Shown piece by piece: positions 7,505-14,643 of a DNA stretch of 64,000 nt. The position numbers were made by a program, and so were the translations under genes. The DNA is taken from contig NZ_VTKY01000001.1 of assembly GCF_020514095.1 (NCBI RefSeq), positions 186,001 through 250,000 of the forward strand, written 5' to 3'. Each line of letters starts with the position of its first letter. Within the stretch, counting starts at the first letter, position 1. This stretch comes from Synechococcus sp. MU1643. Its GTDB lineage: Bacteria > Cyanobacteriota > Cyanobacteriia > PCC-6307 > Cyanobiaceae. A model generated the notes under the pieces. The model was not told the origin of the DNA. It did no database searches and worked only from the letters and a program-made list of their open reading frames with translations.

Positions 7505-7651
7505 TTACTCCTTGGTGTTGCTCGGCGTTTGCTTGATCCGATCTGATAATGCCTGAGAGGACCCTCGTCGCCCCTGCTTGATGCACTGGGGGCAGTAGTT
7601 TCTCAGGCTTGAGTGCATGTGACCGCAGTTCGCACAACAAATCAGTGCCAT
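7505..7651 (-). CDS. small zinc-ribbon-like protein (48 aa)
   Basis: ATG to TAA encodes 48 residues: MALICCANCGHMH, then CPQC about 11 residues later, then a basic and polar tail. The pair of CxxC knuckles is the classic zinc-ribbon layout. It precedes the 7329-7499 Cys-pair gene by five bases, and its last codons contain that gene's ribosome site, so translation of the two is probably linked. The target is unknown. Confidence 0.6.
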   Translation of the reverse strand: MALICCANCGHMHSSLRNYCPQCIKQGRRGSSQALSDRIKQTPSNTKE

Positions 7652-7740
7652 GGCTGTCGTTGCTGATGCACCAAGCTGATTGTTGAGATCGCATCAGGCA
7701 TCGGTCTTTGTCCCTAGTGATCGCCTCGCACTAGCGATGA

Positions 7741-7920
7741 TCAGGATTGATCAAAGATCTTTTGCAGGGTGGTTCTCTCGCTCTGGAGTGAATTGGCCCT
7801 CATGGGCTTGCCAAGCGGTCTTGGCTTCCGAGGTCGATTCAAAAAAACCTTGCTGAGCCACCAGATCTGGAGCGCGACAAATGCGAGGGCGAGTAGTGCC
7901 AGTTCAGTTGCCCCCTGCAT
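7741..7920 (-). CDS. 59-residue membrane-anchored protein
   Basis: ATG to TGA gives 59 residues: one N-terminal hydrophobic helix (about residues 5-23, with two Trp at its end) followed by a basic, Pro/Arg-rich cytoplasmic-type tail (NRPRKPRPLGKP). Its ATG shares one base with the stop of the upstream gene (TAATG, 7918-7922), indicating coupled translation. The role is unknown. Confidence 0.6.
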   Translation of the reverse strand: MQGATELALLALAFVALQIWWLSKVFLNRPRKPRPLGKPMRANSLQSERTTLQKIFDQS

Positions 7921-8045
7921 TAGTAGTGCTTGCCGCGGTTGTCGATCGCATCCGTTTTAAAGCACTCCAACTCTTCAGGGGTGTGCAACGGGGGTTTCTC
8001 CCGTTTGCCAGCCCATTTCAAAAGCAGTTGCAGCAGTCGTTTCAT
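7920..8045 (-). CDS. 41-residue basic hypothetical protein
   Basis: ATG to TAA encodes 41 residues: MKRLLQLLLKWAGKR, a short amphipathic start, then TPEELECFKTDAID and a polar end. GAAGG lies immediately before the ATG, which is closer than usual. It overlaps the next gene by one base (TAATG). No family is recognised; the coupling with the membrane-anchored protein suggests a shared job. Confidence 0.55.
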   Translation of the reverse strand: MKRLLQLLLKWAGKREKPPLHTPEELECFKTDAIDNRGKHY

Positions 8046-8168
8046 CCTTCAATTTTGCGCCATCACAGCCTTGTGCCATCCGGTCATGGCAATCCTGATT
8101 TCATTCAGTTCAGAATTATTTGACACCATTGACTTCAGGCTCATTCTAAGAAAAACAGTTTGTTGCTG

Positions 8169-8384
8169 ATGACCTTTAAAGAGCTTTTAGCCAGTTTCAA
8201 TCAACAAGAAACCACCTGGGAAGAGCTTTGTCTTGAAATCAGGTGTGAGAGCTGTTTTGCCTCGGTTTTTGATGAAGTTAACGAGCAAATGGGCTCGACT
8301 AGCGATGTGCTTGCCCGGCTGGCCGATGAATTTCCCAATCACTACAAGAGACATGCCAAGGAGAGAGGTCTCGATCAGCCTTGA
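8169..8384 (+). CDS. hypothetical protein (71 aa)
   Basis: A 71-residue acidic, helical protein starting MTFKELLASF. It has WEELCLEIRCESCFASVFDE in the middle, with three Cys in about ten residues, and a basic C-terminus. An in-frame start three codons earlier is possible. There is no signal peptide or membrane span. The Cys cluster could be a metal or redox site, but no partner Cys pair is visible. Confidence 0.6.
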   Translation: MTFKELLASFNQQETTWEELCLEIRCESCFASVFDEVNEQMGSTSDVLARLADEFPNHYKRHAKERGLDQP

Positions 8385-8508
8385 CGAAGAGGTGTGAGAG
8401 AGGCAGTAGGTCGTGACACCACCCACCAAATCAAGCAACCACGCCCGAAGAGGTCTCCCTCTCACCTCCCAACCATAGATCTGGCTCGAGTTTCGGTCAG
8501 CTCTGTCT

Positions 8509-8694
8509 TCAGTGAGCGGCTGCCAAGTTCGCTTTCGCTGCCTTCAGGGCTTCTTCGCAAGCCGCTCGGTCTTCGTTGTCGATGTCACCCTGACTGCCGT
8601 TCAACCGTGCCTCCAGGAATGCGATCTCATCAATCCAGTAGGTCTTGTCTTTGTCTTGTTGATCAGTCACTCGCCGGGAAAGGATCCAATCCAT
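8509..8694 (-). CDS. hypothetical protein (61 aa)
   Basis: ATG at 8694 is preceded by AAGGG at four to five bases; ATG 8706 is an alternative, and the longer frame to 8838 looks random before it. The sequence is helical: DWILSRRVTDQQDKDKTYWIDEIAFLEARLNG is split by a Gly from an Ala/Lys/Glu-rich C-terminus. It is probably a small cytosolic coiled protein. No family is recognised. Confidence 0.55.
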   Translation of the reverse strand: MDWILSRRVTDQQDKDKTYWIDEIAFLEARLNGSQGDIDNEDRAACEEALKAAKANLAAAH

Positions 8695-8842
8695 CGCACC
8701 CTTCATAGAGGAAAGCTGCCCTTGCGGCTGGCCCGCCTGTCTGGTTTGGTCATGATTTTGGGCTGGAGTGCTGAGAGGACGCAGAATGAGTTGATTGAAC
8801 AAGGAGCACTTCGCCATCGACGATTTCTCTCCAATCACTCCG

Positions 8843-9004
8843 ATGACCGCCCTGATTATCGATGCCGATGGGCGTTTGACCTACATGGGGGAGGACGGGT
8901 GCCGTCGTCAGATTGTTGGTGATCTTGAGCTCCTGGGCCGTCTGCGTCAGCTGAAAGCGAAGGACTGGGCTGATCGTGATGGCGATGGCGCTTTGCAGTC
9001 GTAG
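8843..9004 (+). CDS. hypothetical protein (53 aa)
   Basis: The ATG at 8843 gives 53 residues; a TTG at 8795 would add 16 less protein-like residues. It contains ALIIDADGRLTYMGEDG, a beta-hairpin-like start, then a basic helix and an acidic end, ADRDGDGAL. No ribosome site is clear and no function is recognised. Confidence 0.4.
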   Translation: MTALIIDADGRLTYMGEDGCRRQIVGDLELLGRLRQLKAKDWADRDGDGALQS

Positions 9005-9129
9005 GTCGTCTCGACAGATCTCCCAAGATCAGCGCAAGGCTTCATCGTCCTTCGGTTCTGAAGTGAGTCTTTTGACCGATGAGCTGTTTTGCTCTCTTCA
9101 CTTAATAAGAAGCCAGCCATTTGGAAGTC

Positions 9130-9240
9130 ATGGACACAATGTTTTTCGTTGGCGTGAACGCGGGCCTGCTGATTTTGCTGATTTTTGGTCTCGTTTCAGC
9201 CAAAGCCAAGATCAAGGCTGGCCGTGAAGAGATCATCTGA
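9130..9240 (+). CDS. 36-residue single-span membrane protein
   Basis: ATG to TGA encodes 36 residues: a short start MDTMFF, one hydrophobic helix (about residues 7-25) and a basic, charged tail (KAKIKAGREEII). GGAAG lies just upstream. The size and layout are those of small thylakoid or plasma-membrane subunits, but it matches no photosystem or b6f subunit I know. Confidence 0.5.
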   Translation: MDTMFFVGVNAGLLILLIFGLVSAKAKIKAGREEII

Positions 9241-9322
9241 GTCATGCATTGCTCTAGGTGACTCGTTGTTGATCACCTTGCACTGATCCAGCTGCGCAGG
9301 ACCCACTGCTGGCCAGAACAAC

Positions 9323-9345
9323 AAAAAATCGCCCCTTATGGGACG
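9323..9345 (-). terminator. Rho-independent terminator (minus strand)
   Basis: On the minus strand arms CGTCCC and GGGGCG close a 4-base ATAA loop and are followed by a six-T run. It lies downstream of the minus-strand 30-residue gene (9513-9605) and probably ends its transcript. Confidence 0.65.
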
Positions 9346-9512
9346 GCCTATGGAGCTGTGGTGAGTTTGGTATCTCTCAAGTTCTTTATTTCTGCTAACT
9401 CAATCAATAGGTAGCAGGATGTGGCCTGACTGAGTAACTCGAGACAGACGGTTCCTTTCGTTACAAATCCTTGGTTGCCTTAACGATCGCGACTTGCTGA
9501 AGTAACGCTCTC

Positions 9513-9605
9513 TTAAGCCGTTGCTTTGACAACGAAAGTCATGACAAGGACTGCAATCGCGACGGTGCCGGTGAAGTAGGCAACGTTCGTGTGAAGTCCT
9601 TTCAT
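9513..9605 (-). CDS. 30-residue single-span membrane peptide
   Basis: ATG to TAA encodes 30 residues: MKGLHTNVAYF, then one hydrophobic segment (TVAIAVLVM) and a short tail ending VKATA. A terminator lies 170 bases downstream on the same strand, which supports transcription. A photosynthetic-complex accessory subunit is possible, but no family is recognised. Confidence 0.5.
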   Translation of the reverse strand: MKGLHTNVAYFTGTVAIAVLVMTFVVKATA

Positions 9606-9786
9606 GCAGCTTCTGTTGATCGAATCAGTCTGCAGGTTTTTCTCTGGCCAATGGCTAAGGCTTAATGCCTAAATCTCCGCCAAAGAGAAGGGCCACCTTT
9701 CCTGATGGGGAGACGACCTGCCCAGAGAAGGTCGCATCAGTAGTAATTGAGGAGATTCCCTTCTTCACCGCCAGTAGGGCGGGGCG

Positions 9787-9987
9787 ATGCTCCACTGTGG
9801 GGAGGAACTTTGGTCCGAGGACCCAGCGAGAGAACTCAACAACGAGATCTCGGAACTTCAAGCCCGAGTCGCCTTCCCCCACCACTGGAGCAGCGGAGAG
9901 CATGAGCAGCACATCGAAAAGCTCCGTCAGCTCACTTACGAAAAAAGCCGTCTGACCGATCGATCAGGCTCCTCTTCCATGGAGTGA
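9787..9987 (+). CDS. hypothetical coiled protein (66 aa)
   Basis: A hydrophilic, strongly helical frame: EDPARELNNEISELQARVA, then HIEKLRQLTYEKSRL, a likely short coiled-coil hairpin. A minus-strand frame over the same bases (9655-9912) also looks plausible, so the strand is not certain. It lies four bases upstream of the DUF1651 frame. Confidence 0.4.
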   Translation: MLHCGEELWSEDPARELNNEISELQARVAFPHHWSSGEHEQHIEKLRQLTYEKSRLTDRSGSSSME

Positions 9988-9991
9988 ACTC

Positions 9992-10243
9992 ATCACTGAA
10001 GAACTCTCCTACAAGTCTGTTGGTGCCTGGCTTGCCAATGAGTCGAAGCAGCTTTACTACCAATTCACGGCTCATCAGGATGGCTCTAATGGCGAGTCGA
10101 TCATCATGCGCAGCTTCCATTGGCGACCACCTGACGACCCGATCCCTCAGGGGAGTCAACTTCTGACACGGCAAGAGGCGCTGGAGAAATGGAATGCACT
10201 CAAGTCAATGGGTTGGAGGAGATGCGCCGGTCCACTTCAGTAG
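9992..10243 (+). CDS. DUF1651-type protein, apparent ATC start
   Basis: The frame reads TEELSYKSVGAWLANESKQ to LLTRQEALEKWNALKSMGWRRC. The C-terminal pattern (R-x-E-A-x-x-x-W-x-x-L-x-x-x-G-W-R) is that of DUF1651, a family of short proteins in marine picocyanobacteria with no known function. There is no ATG, GTG or TTG at the natural start. ATC at 9992 sits seven bases after GGAG, exactly where ATG would be expected. Either the start was lost by substitution, the base is an error, or ATC is used. An ATG at 10106 would leave only 45 residues. Confidence 0.5.
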   Translation: MTEELSYKSVGAWLANESKQLYYQFTAHQDGSNGESIIMRSFHWRPPDDPIPQGSQLLTRQEALEKWNALKSMGWRRCAGPLQ

Positions 10244-10320
10244 GGCAGTTAACGAGTTGGCCCAGTCCGTATCAGCACTTGGCAATTGGAGCAAAACCAG
10301 CGTTAGTCCAGAGTGCTGTC

Positions 10321-10545
10321 ATGAAACAGCCGAACACTCAGCGACTCCGGGCTCTGCGGCTGTCTGCACTTGCGAGGGACAACAAGGTTGTCAATGCCAT
10401 TCGCACATCAATCACTCGGGCCCCTGATGCTCTGGTTAAGGAGTTGATGGATGTTCATGGATGGCCTGCGCATGAAGCCCTCTGCGCCGTTCAGCAGCTT
10501 CAGCAAGATGTCCTCGATGACACGGCTGAACAGGCAACGGCATGA
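10321..10545 (+). CDS. hypothetical protein (74 aa)
   Basis: ATG 10321 starts a 74-residue, basic-to-acidic helical protein: MKQPNTQRLRALRLSALARDN, then APDALVKELMDVHGWPAHEALCAVQQLQQDVL. The longer frame from 10189 adds unlikely sequence and overlaps the DUF1651 end. The fold may be a small helical bundle. No function is recognised. Confidence 0.55.
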   Translation: MKQPNTQRLRALRLSALARDNKVVNAIRTSITRAPDALVKELMDVHGWPAHEALCAVQQLQQDVLDDTAEQATA

Positions 10546-10634
10546 AAGAAATCGTTGGCGACGGTCAAGATTTGGTTGGGTGAGTGGAGTCCCGGGTTGG
10601 CGCTTGTCCTCGTTTGAAGTGAGGGCTCACTGGC

Positions 10635-10787
10635 ATTCGAACCACGCCAGTTTCGTATGAATACGTTGCGACCGTTGTCCTTGCGAGGGACATGGGATTT
10701 GACGGCGTAGAAAAGACAGACTGCTACATCATTGCCGCGAATAGTCGGGCCGAAGCTGCATTGCATGAGACATCTCCAGCGAGGTGA
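10635..10787 (+). CDS. hypothetical protein, apparent ATT start (50 aa)
   Basis: A coherent frame, RTTPVSYEYVATVVLARDM and CYIIAANSRAEAALHE, ends TGA at 10785. The only possible initiator near the natural N-terminus is ATT at 10635; ATG at 10692 would cut the protein to 31 residues. Its stop overlaps the GTG of the next frame (GTGA, 10784-10787), which supports it as a translated gene. The family is unknown. Confidence 0.4.
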   Translation: MRTTPVSYEYVATVVLARDMGFDGVEKTDCYIIAANSRAEAALHETSPAR

Positions 10788-10915
10788 AGGCCCCTGCAAG
10801 AACAGCAAGACGTTGTAAAGAATGCCGATTTGCTCTCAACGAGGAAGGCCGCCCCTCCCGGTGGAAAGACGGCCTAGCTCGCTCGTTTATGCATTTCTGT
10901 CGACCTAATCAGTGA
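10784..10915 (+). CDS. small Cys-rich protein (43 aa)
   Basis: GTG to TGA encodes 43 residues starting MKAPARTARRCKECRF and ending FMHFCRPNQ. The CxxC plus a later His and Cys could form a small zinc site. It overlaps the previous frame by four bases (GTGA), implying coupled translation. The sequence also contains the arms AGGCCG/CGGCCT, a possible stem in the mRNA. No function is known. Confidence 0.45.
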   Translation: MKAPARTARRCKECRFALNEEGRPSRWKDGLARSFMHFCRPNQ

Positions 10916-11496
10916 AGCTGTATCCGTGAAGCGTGATGCTCTATCGAACGACAGTGAACTGAAAGAAGAAGGTCGAAGCGTCTGGCTTGTGGCAACCCTG
11001 GGGCCATTTGGTCCAGGTGTGAAGCGGGACTCCTACGGGGCACCAAGACGGACGGTGCAGAGGAGTGTCGACTGCTCAGACGCACATCAGTGTCGTCACA
11101 GACGAAGCGATCACGGTTGGGTTGAAAAGTTGGAGCAGGGGCCAGAAAAGTCAGGCTGCTTCTGCGATTTGCTCAGGTGGAGTGTCGGCCGTCATGGGCT
11201 CCTCCGATCTCGATGAACACACTCTCGGCAGCGGTGGAGCATCAGGCAATCAGCTGTCCTGCTCATTGCCTTCTGGGGCAAATCGGCCGATTGTGGAACC
11301 GGCGTGCAAAGCCCGCGCTAGATCAGGGCTGACGAAGCGGGGAAGTCTCCAGACTCCAAATCCATGTCGAATAAGGTCCGCGCCACCAACCCCAGTGGGG
11401 AGGGACCCAGCTTGAAGTGCGCACACAAAACCACATGCTCTGTAATCGCAGTAAAGAGTTCTATCTGATACGTCTTGACCAGATCTGGGCCAAGCC
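10916..11496. other. 580-base stretch with no firm gene
   Basis: Competing open frames exist: 10926-11216 plus (starts MKRDALSNDSELKEEG, ten bases after the preceding stop), 11065-11415 plus, and 11318-11542 minus (contains LVKTYQIELFTAI). None has enough support to choose. The first is the best candidate because it follows the Cys-rich gene closely. Confidence 0.35.
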
Positions 11497-11736
11497 ATGG
11501 GCGACCTGAGTAAGGCGCAGGAACAAGCCATCGCTCGGTCAAAGATGTATCTGGTCGCAGCGCTACTCACCATCCTGATGATGCTGATCGCAGGACTGTT
11601 CCTCTCTGCGGAACTCGAACAGCAAGCTCTGCAGAAAGCCGAGTCAGCAAAGCAGCTCGCACGTCAAACGGCGATCGCTCCTCAAGCCCAACGGCCGTGG
11701 ACTCCGTGGACAAGGCGCGCTGATCAGGAAACCTAG
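11497..11736 (+). CDS. small membrane protein with coiled tail (79 aa)
   Basis: A 79-residue protein: a charged N-terminus (MGDLSKAQEQAIARSK), one hydrophobic span at about residues 17-35 (YLVAALLTILMMLIAGLF), then an acidic-to-basic helix ELEQQALQKAESAKQLARQ and a Trp/Pro-rich end. The layout suggests a bitopic inner-membrane protein with a coiled domain. No family is recognised. Confidence 0.6.
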   Translation: MGDLSKAQEQAIARSKMYLVAALLTILMMLIAGLFLSAELEQQALQKAESAKQLARQTAIAPQAQRPWTPWTRRADQET

Positions 11737-11850
11737 GGGTGCAGCGGTAACACCAATTCTCACCGCTTAATCGAGCTCCAGCCCTCTTGGCGGACCTCCG
11801 TTGGGTCGAATAACCAGTGAGGATGGAACTTCAGTCGTCTGTGACTGCCG

Positions 11851-12678
11851 TTGTCTTCCGTCTCATCCCTGCCGCCCCTTCGTTTGGCTGTGGTCGGCCA
11901 TGTCGAGTGGATGGAATTTCTGGCGGTGGATCAGCTGCCCCATCCCGGGACCATTGGTCACGCCCTGCGAACCTTGCAGGAACCTGCTGGTGGCGGGTCC
12001 GTCGTTGCTGTGCAGATGGCACGGCTGCAGCAGCAACCTGTCCATTTCTTTACGGCTGTAGGCCGCGATTCGGTCGGCGAAGCCTGCGTCAAGCGGCTTG
12101 AAGACCTGGGCCTTGTGGTTCATGTCGCCTGGAGAGAGGCACCAACCCGGCGTGGCATCAGCTTGGTTGATGGGGAGGGGGACCGAGCAATCACCGTGAT
12201 CGGCGAACGGCTGACCCCATCACTGGACGATGACTTGCCTTGGGAGGCCCTCGGCGAATTTGACGGTCTCTTCGTCACGGCAGCTGATGTGCCTTTATTG
12301 AAAGCCTGTCGTGCAGCCGCAGTCCTGGCGGCGACTCCGCGGGTGCGTTTGCCTGTGCTTCACAAGGCCGGTGTGTCCATCGATGCCCTGATTGGCAGCG
12401 GACTTGATTCGGGTGAGCTGGTGGATCCGGATCAGCTGAACCCAGCTCCCCACACAATGATTCGCACGGAGGGTGCCGCAGGAGGGCTCAGTCTTCCGGG
12501 CGGGCGTTATGAACCAGCACCCCTCCCAGGGCCCATGGTTGAGAGCTATGGCTGCGGTGACAGCTTTGCGGCGGGGGTGGTCACCGGCTTAGCTGCGCGT
12601 TGGACCTTGGCGAACGCCATTGCCTTAGGTGCCCAGTGTGGTGCCGCTTGTGCTACACGCTTTGGACCTTATGGCTAG
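11851..12678 (+). CDS. PfkB-family carbohydrate kinase
   Basis: A 275-residue protein of the PfkB/ribokinase family, which phosphorylates sugars or nucleosides with ATP. Near the N-terminus LAVVGHVEWMEF is followed by the Gly-rich GGGSVVAVQMARLQ. Near the C-terminus ESYGCGDSFAAGVVTGLA carries the catalytic Asp of the GAGD-type motif, here G-C-G-D. The length is slightly short for the family. The start is TTG 11851; no ATG lies near the family N-terminus. The substrate cannot be told from sequence. Confidence 0.85.
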   Translation: MSSVSSLPPLRLAVVGHVEWMEFLAVDQLPHPGTIGHALRTLQEPAGGGSVVAVQMARLQQQPVHFFTAVGRDSVGEACVKRLEDLGLVVHVAWREAPTRRGISLVDGEGDRAITVIGERLTPSLDDDLPWEALGEFDGLFVTAADVPLLKACRAAAVLAATPRVRLPVLHKAGVSIDALIGSGLDSGELVDPDQLNPAPHTMIRTEGAAGGLSLPGGRYEPAPLPGPMVESYGCGDSFAAGVVTGLAARWTLANAIALGAQCGAACATRFGPYG

Positions 12679-12889
12679 AGCATTAGAAACCTGACGGGTT
12701 TGAGCGTCAAATTCCAGGAGGCTCTGGTGCACGGCAGAAGTGCCAGCCCGCGGAGATGTTTAGAGCCATTTGTGTCAATAGCATTGATCGGGAAGAAGAA
12801 AATGGCTTGGACTGCTGAAGCTGGCCAGGGGGCAGATGTTCCTGGCGAACAAGGTGCCTCTCTCTTGAAACCGGTGGGCTAACCAAGCA

Positions 12890-13168
12890 ATGTGTATGAA
12901 TTCCAAAATTGAGAAGGGCCTGATCGGAGCCGCTGTACTTGGAGGCCTTTTTTTGCTGGCGCCGATGGCCAAGCAATCCAAGGAGTTTGTGAACTGCGTC
13001 AAGAACTCCGAGAAAGCGATCGTCAAGCTGACTGGAGTTGAGTTCCTCTACAAAGATGGCAAGCCCGGCTTCCTAGAGCGACCTGTTGCTGTCCACTATT
13101 GCAATGGTGGCGACATCACCAACTTTCTGACCTTGTCACACATGACCCATGGCGTTCCGGAAGAGTGA
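12890..13168 (+). CDS. small membrane-anchored or secreted protein (92 aa)
   Basis: A 92-residue protein with an N-terminal hydrophobic segment (LIGAAVLGGLFLLAPMA, about residues 11-27) that acts as an anchor or signal, then a soluble part with two Cys (CVKNSEK and HYCNGGD). A second ATG two codons in is an equally good start. No family is recognised. Confidence 0.6.
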   Translation: MCMNSKIEKGLIGAAVLGGLFLLAPMAKQSKEFVNCVKNSEKAIVKLTGVEFLYKDGKPGFLERPVAVHYCNGGDITNFLTLSHMTHGVPEE

Positions 13169-13654
13169 GGAACGCATGATTCTTTTGCTCTACCCAATTG
13201 GGTAGTCCAGAAGTGATATGGCCTCCGACCACCAAGCGGGTGCTTTTTGAATGCAACAAACCCACCCAAAACGCCTAGCCATTTTGTGCCTACAGGCTTC
13301 TGCTCCTTGCGGAAAATGCTGGGGATGCTCTGCTGATGTGAAGCACTTGGTCAAAGCTTTCTTGGGAAAGCACTGAGCCCTCGTGAAGCCTAGTACTGAT
13401 AAATAGGGATGCAGCTCTACTTCCCCGCGACACAGTCCCAGCCCCATCGCGTTTGGGGAGTTCGCCTCAGCGTACCCAGCCTTTAGGAATGGTTAAGGAG
13501 TGAGGGTAGGTGGTTGTTTGCCCTTTACCCCTTGCGTGACTTTCGAGTCAAAACGAAAGCTCGATTTAAAAGTCACATTCAATTGATAGCAACTGAATAT
13601 GCATATGGCAGTACTCCCCTTTCCCAGTAGAGTAAACCGTGTTGCATTGGTAAA
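13169..13654. other. 485-base intergenic region with palindrome
   Basis: No firm gene. A minus-strand frame (13190-13447) looks random and Cys/His-rich. The stretch starts with the palindrome at 13191-13204 and becomes AT-rich toward 13654, in line with promoter sequence for the next gene. Confidence 0.4.
13191..13204. repeat. 14-bp perfect palindrome
   Basis: TACCCAATTGGGTA is self-complementary and lies 22 bases after a stop codon. It has no T-run, so it is more like a protein-binding site than a terminator. Confidence 0.45.
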
Positions 13655-13903
13655 TTGAATTCCGGAACAATACGGCGGCTCATTCTCACGCTTGCGACTG
13701 GATATCTGACGGTGTTTGGTGTAAGGCAAATTCCTTATGGATTTGATAATGAATGGCTCTTCCTTGTGCCAGCATTGATTCTTGTCTATGCGTTGACTGT
13801 TTGGATGGAAGGAAAAGTATTCAAAGATGAATCGCTAGTATCTGCTGTTGTTAGGCCTGCAAAAAAAAGAGCTGAACCTTCAGCCAAAGGGTTCAAGTCA
13901 TAG
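13655..13903 (+). CDS. small membrane protein, paralog-like pair member 1
   Basis: An 82-residue protein with two hydrophobic segments (about residues 8-25 and 34-51), a basic N-terminus (RRLIL) and a charged C-terminus ending in Lys/Pro-rich sequence. The start is TTG 13655. Codons and flanks are more AT-rich than the core region. Its layout (RR, helix, N-E-W/M-W, helix, V-Y, W-x-E/D-x-K) matches the next gene at 14017, suggesting duplication and divergence. Confidence 0.55.
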   Translation: MNSGTIRRLILTLATGYLTVFGVRQIPYGFDNEWLFLVPALILVYALTVWMEGKVFKDESLVSAVVRPAKKRAEPSAKGFKS

Positions 13904-13909
13904 AGCTAA

Positions 13910-13927
13910 CCCCCCCCCCGTTTTTTT
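13910..13927. repeat. C10-G-T7 homopolymer tract
   Basis: Ten C, one G and seven T follow the stop of the 13655-13903 gene. It is low-complexity sequence, prone to slippage and miscounting. The T-run could help termination, but no paired stem precedes it. Confidence 0.6.
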
Positions 13928-14016
13928 CAGTAAGGGGCATCCGTAAAAGAATCAAGGCAGCAGTAGGGAGGGAAATCGCTTGAGCTTGCTATGGTGAGCA
14001 TTCGCGAAATCAATGG

Positions 14017-14220
14017 ATGCTCGATAAGTTTCCAGTCATCAGAAGAGTGTCTATTTATATGGTGCTTAGTTATTCAGGCTTAGTGCTTGTGAATAATAGC
14101 GGCTGCCGGATGGAGAATATGTGGGTTGTCTATGCGCCAATGTTTATTGGTGTTTATCTCTTTTCGAGATGGATTGATAGCAAGCTGGCCAAGAAAGACA
14201 AAGAAGGTGGCTCTTCATAA
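14017..14220 (+). CDS. small membrane protein, paralog-like pair member 2
   Basis: A 67-residue protein: MLDKFPVIRRVSIYM, a first hydrophobic segment, then MENMWVVYAPMFIGVYLFSRW and a Lys-rich tail (KLAKKDKEGG). Two membrane helices are likely. The position and pattern of Arg-Arg, Trp and the final charged tail resemble the preceding gene. No family is recognised. Confidence 0.55.
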   Translation: MLDKFPVIRRVSIYMVLSYSGLVLVNNSGCRMENMWVVYAPMFIGVYLFSRWIDSKLAKKDKEGGSS

Positions 14221-14323
14221 ATAAGTCTTGCCTCTATGGCTTTGGTTCACTCAACCGGCCAGTGCTTCCACTCGATACCTTCAGGGATCTCAGGTGCGAC
14301 GGTCAGAGCCTTCGGCTCCTCCC

Positions 14324-14497
14324 ATGACACAGTCCACTGGGGCGGGTGACAGGGCGCTTGACTCCTTCAAGTGTTGGCTGTCTGGTGGGGTGCCAGACCT
14401 TGGAGAGCAGGTGGTGGTGGAGCTGCTGCTGGACTGGCTTGACCTGTTTCTGACGGTGGAAGAGCGTGAGGACGCTGTGCCTATGTCAAGGCAATAA
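14324..14497 (+). CDS. hypothetical acidic protein (57 aa)
   Basis: The ATG at 14324 gives 57 residues: MTQSTGAGDRALDSFKCWL, then GEQVVVELLLDWLDLFLTVEERED, an acidic amphipathic helix. The in-frame ATG at 14228 would add 32 residues of random character. The opposite-strand frame is Ser/Thr-rich and looks like a shadow. It ends inside the minus-strand terminator of tRNA-Pro. Confidence 0.45.
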   Translation: MTQSTGAGDRALDSFKCWLSGGVPDLGEQVVVELLLDWLDLFLTVEEREDAVPMSRQ

Positions 14498-14520
14498 AAA
14501 ACCCCAGTCAGCGACTGAGG
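14496..14520 (-). terminator. Rho-independent terminator for tRNA-Pro
   Basis: On the minus strand an 8-bp stem (CCTCAGTC with GACTGGGG, one G-U) closes a 3-base loop and is followed by six T. It lies 37 bases past the 3' end of the tRNA. Confidence 0.75.
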
Positions 14521-14556
14521 TCTCATTCATCAGCTGGGGACTGACTTTGATTGGCA

Positions 14557-14630
14557 TCGGGGAGACAGGATTCGAACCTGCGGCATCTTGCTCCCAAAGC
14601 AAGCGCGCTACCAAACTGCGCCACTCCCCG
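14557..14630 (-). tRNA. tRNA-Pro (anticodon TGG)
   Basis: A 74-base cloverleaf on the minus strand. The acceptor stem is CGGGGAG/CTCCCCG with discriminator A. The D arm is GCGCAG...GCGC-type, the anticodon stem CTTGC/GCAAG closes loop TTTGGGA with TGG at 34-36, and the T arm has GGTTCGAATCC. The CCA end is not encoded. Confidence 0.95.
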
Positions 14631-14643
14631 GCGCACTTAGAGA

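Noticed and set aside
7329..7694. Full 121-codon frame for the downstream zinc-ribbon gene
   Set aside because: The first 65 codons overlap the 7505-7651 Cys-pair gene in another frame, and the ribosome site supports the start at 7499.
9655..9912. Minus-strand 85-codon frame
   Set aside because: Plausible composition, but the plus-strand frame 9787-9987 has a better helical pattern and leads into the plus-strand gene series; only one is likely real.
13190..13447. Minus-strand 85-codon frame
   Set aside because: Cys/His/Trp scattered without pattern, covers the palindrome and lacks a ribosome site.
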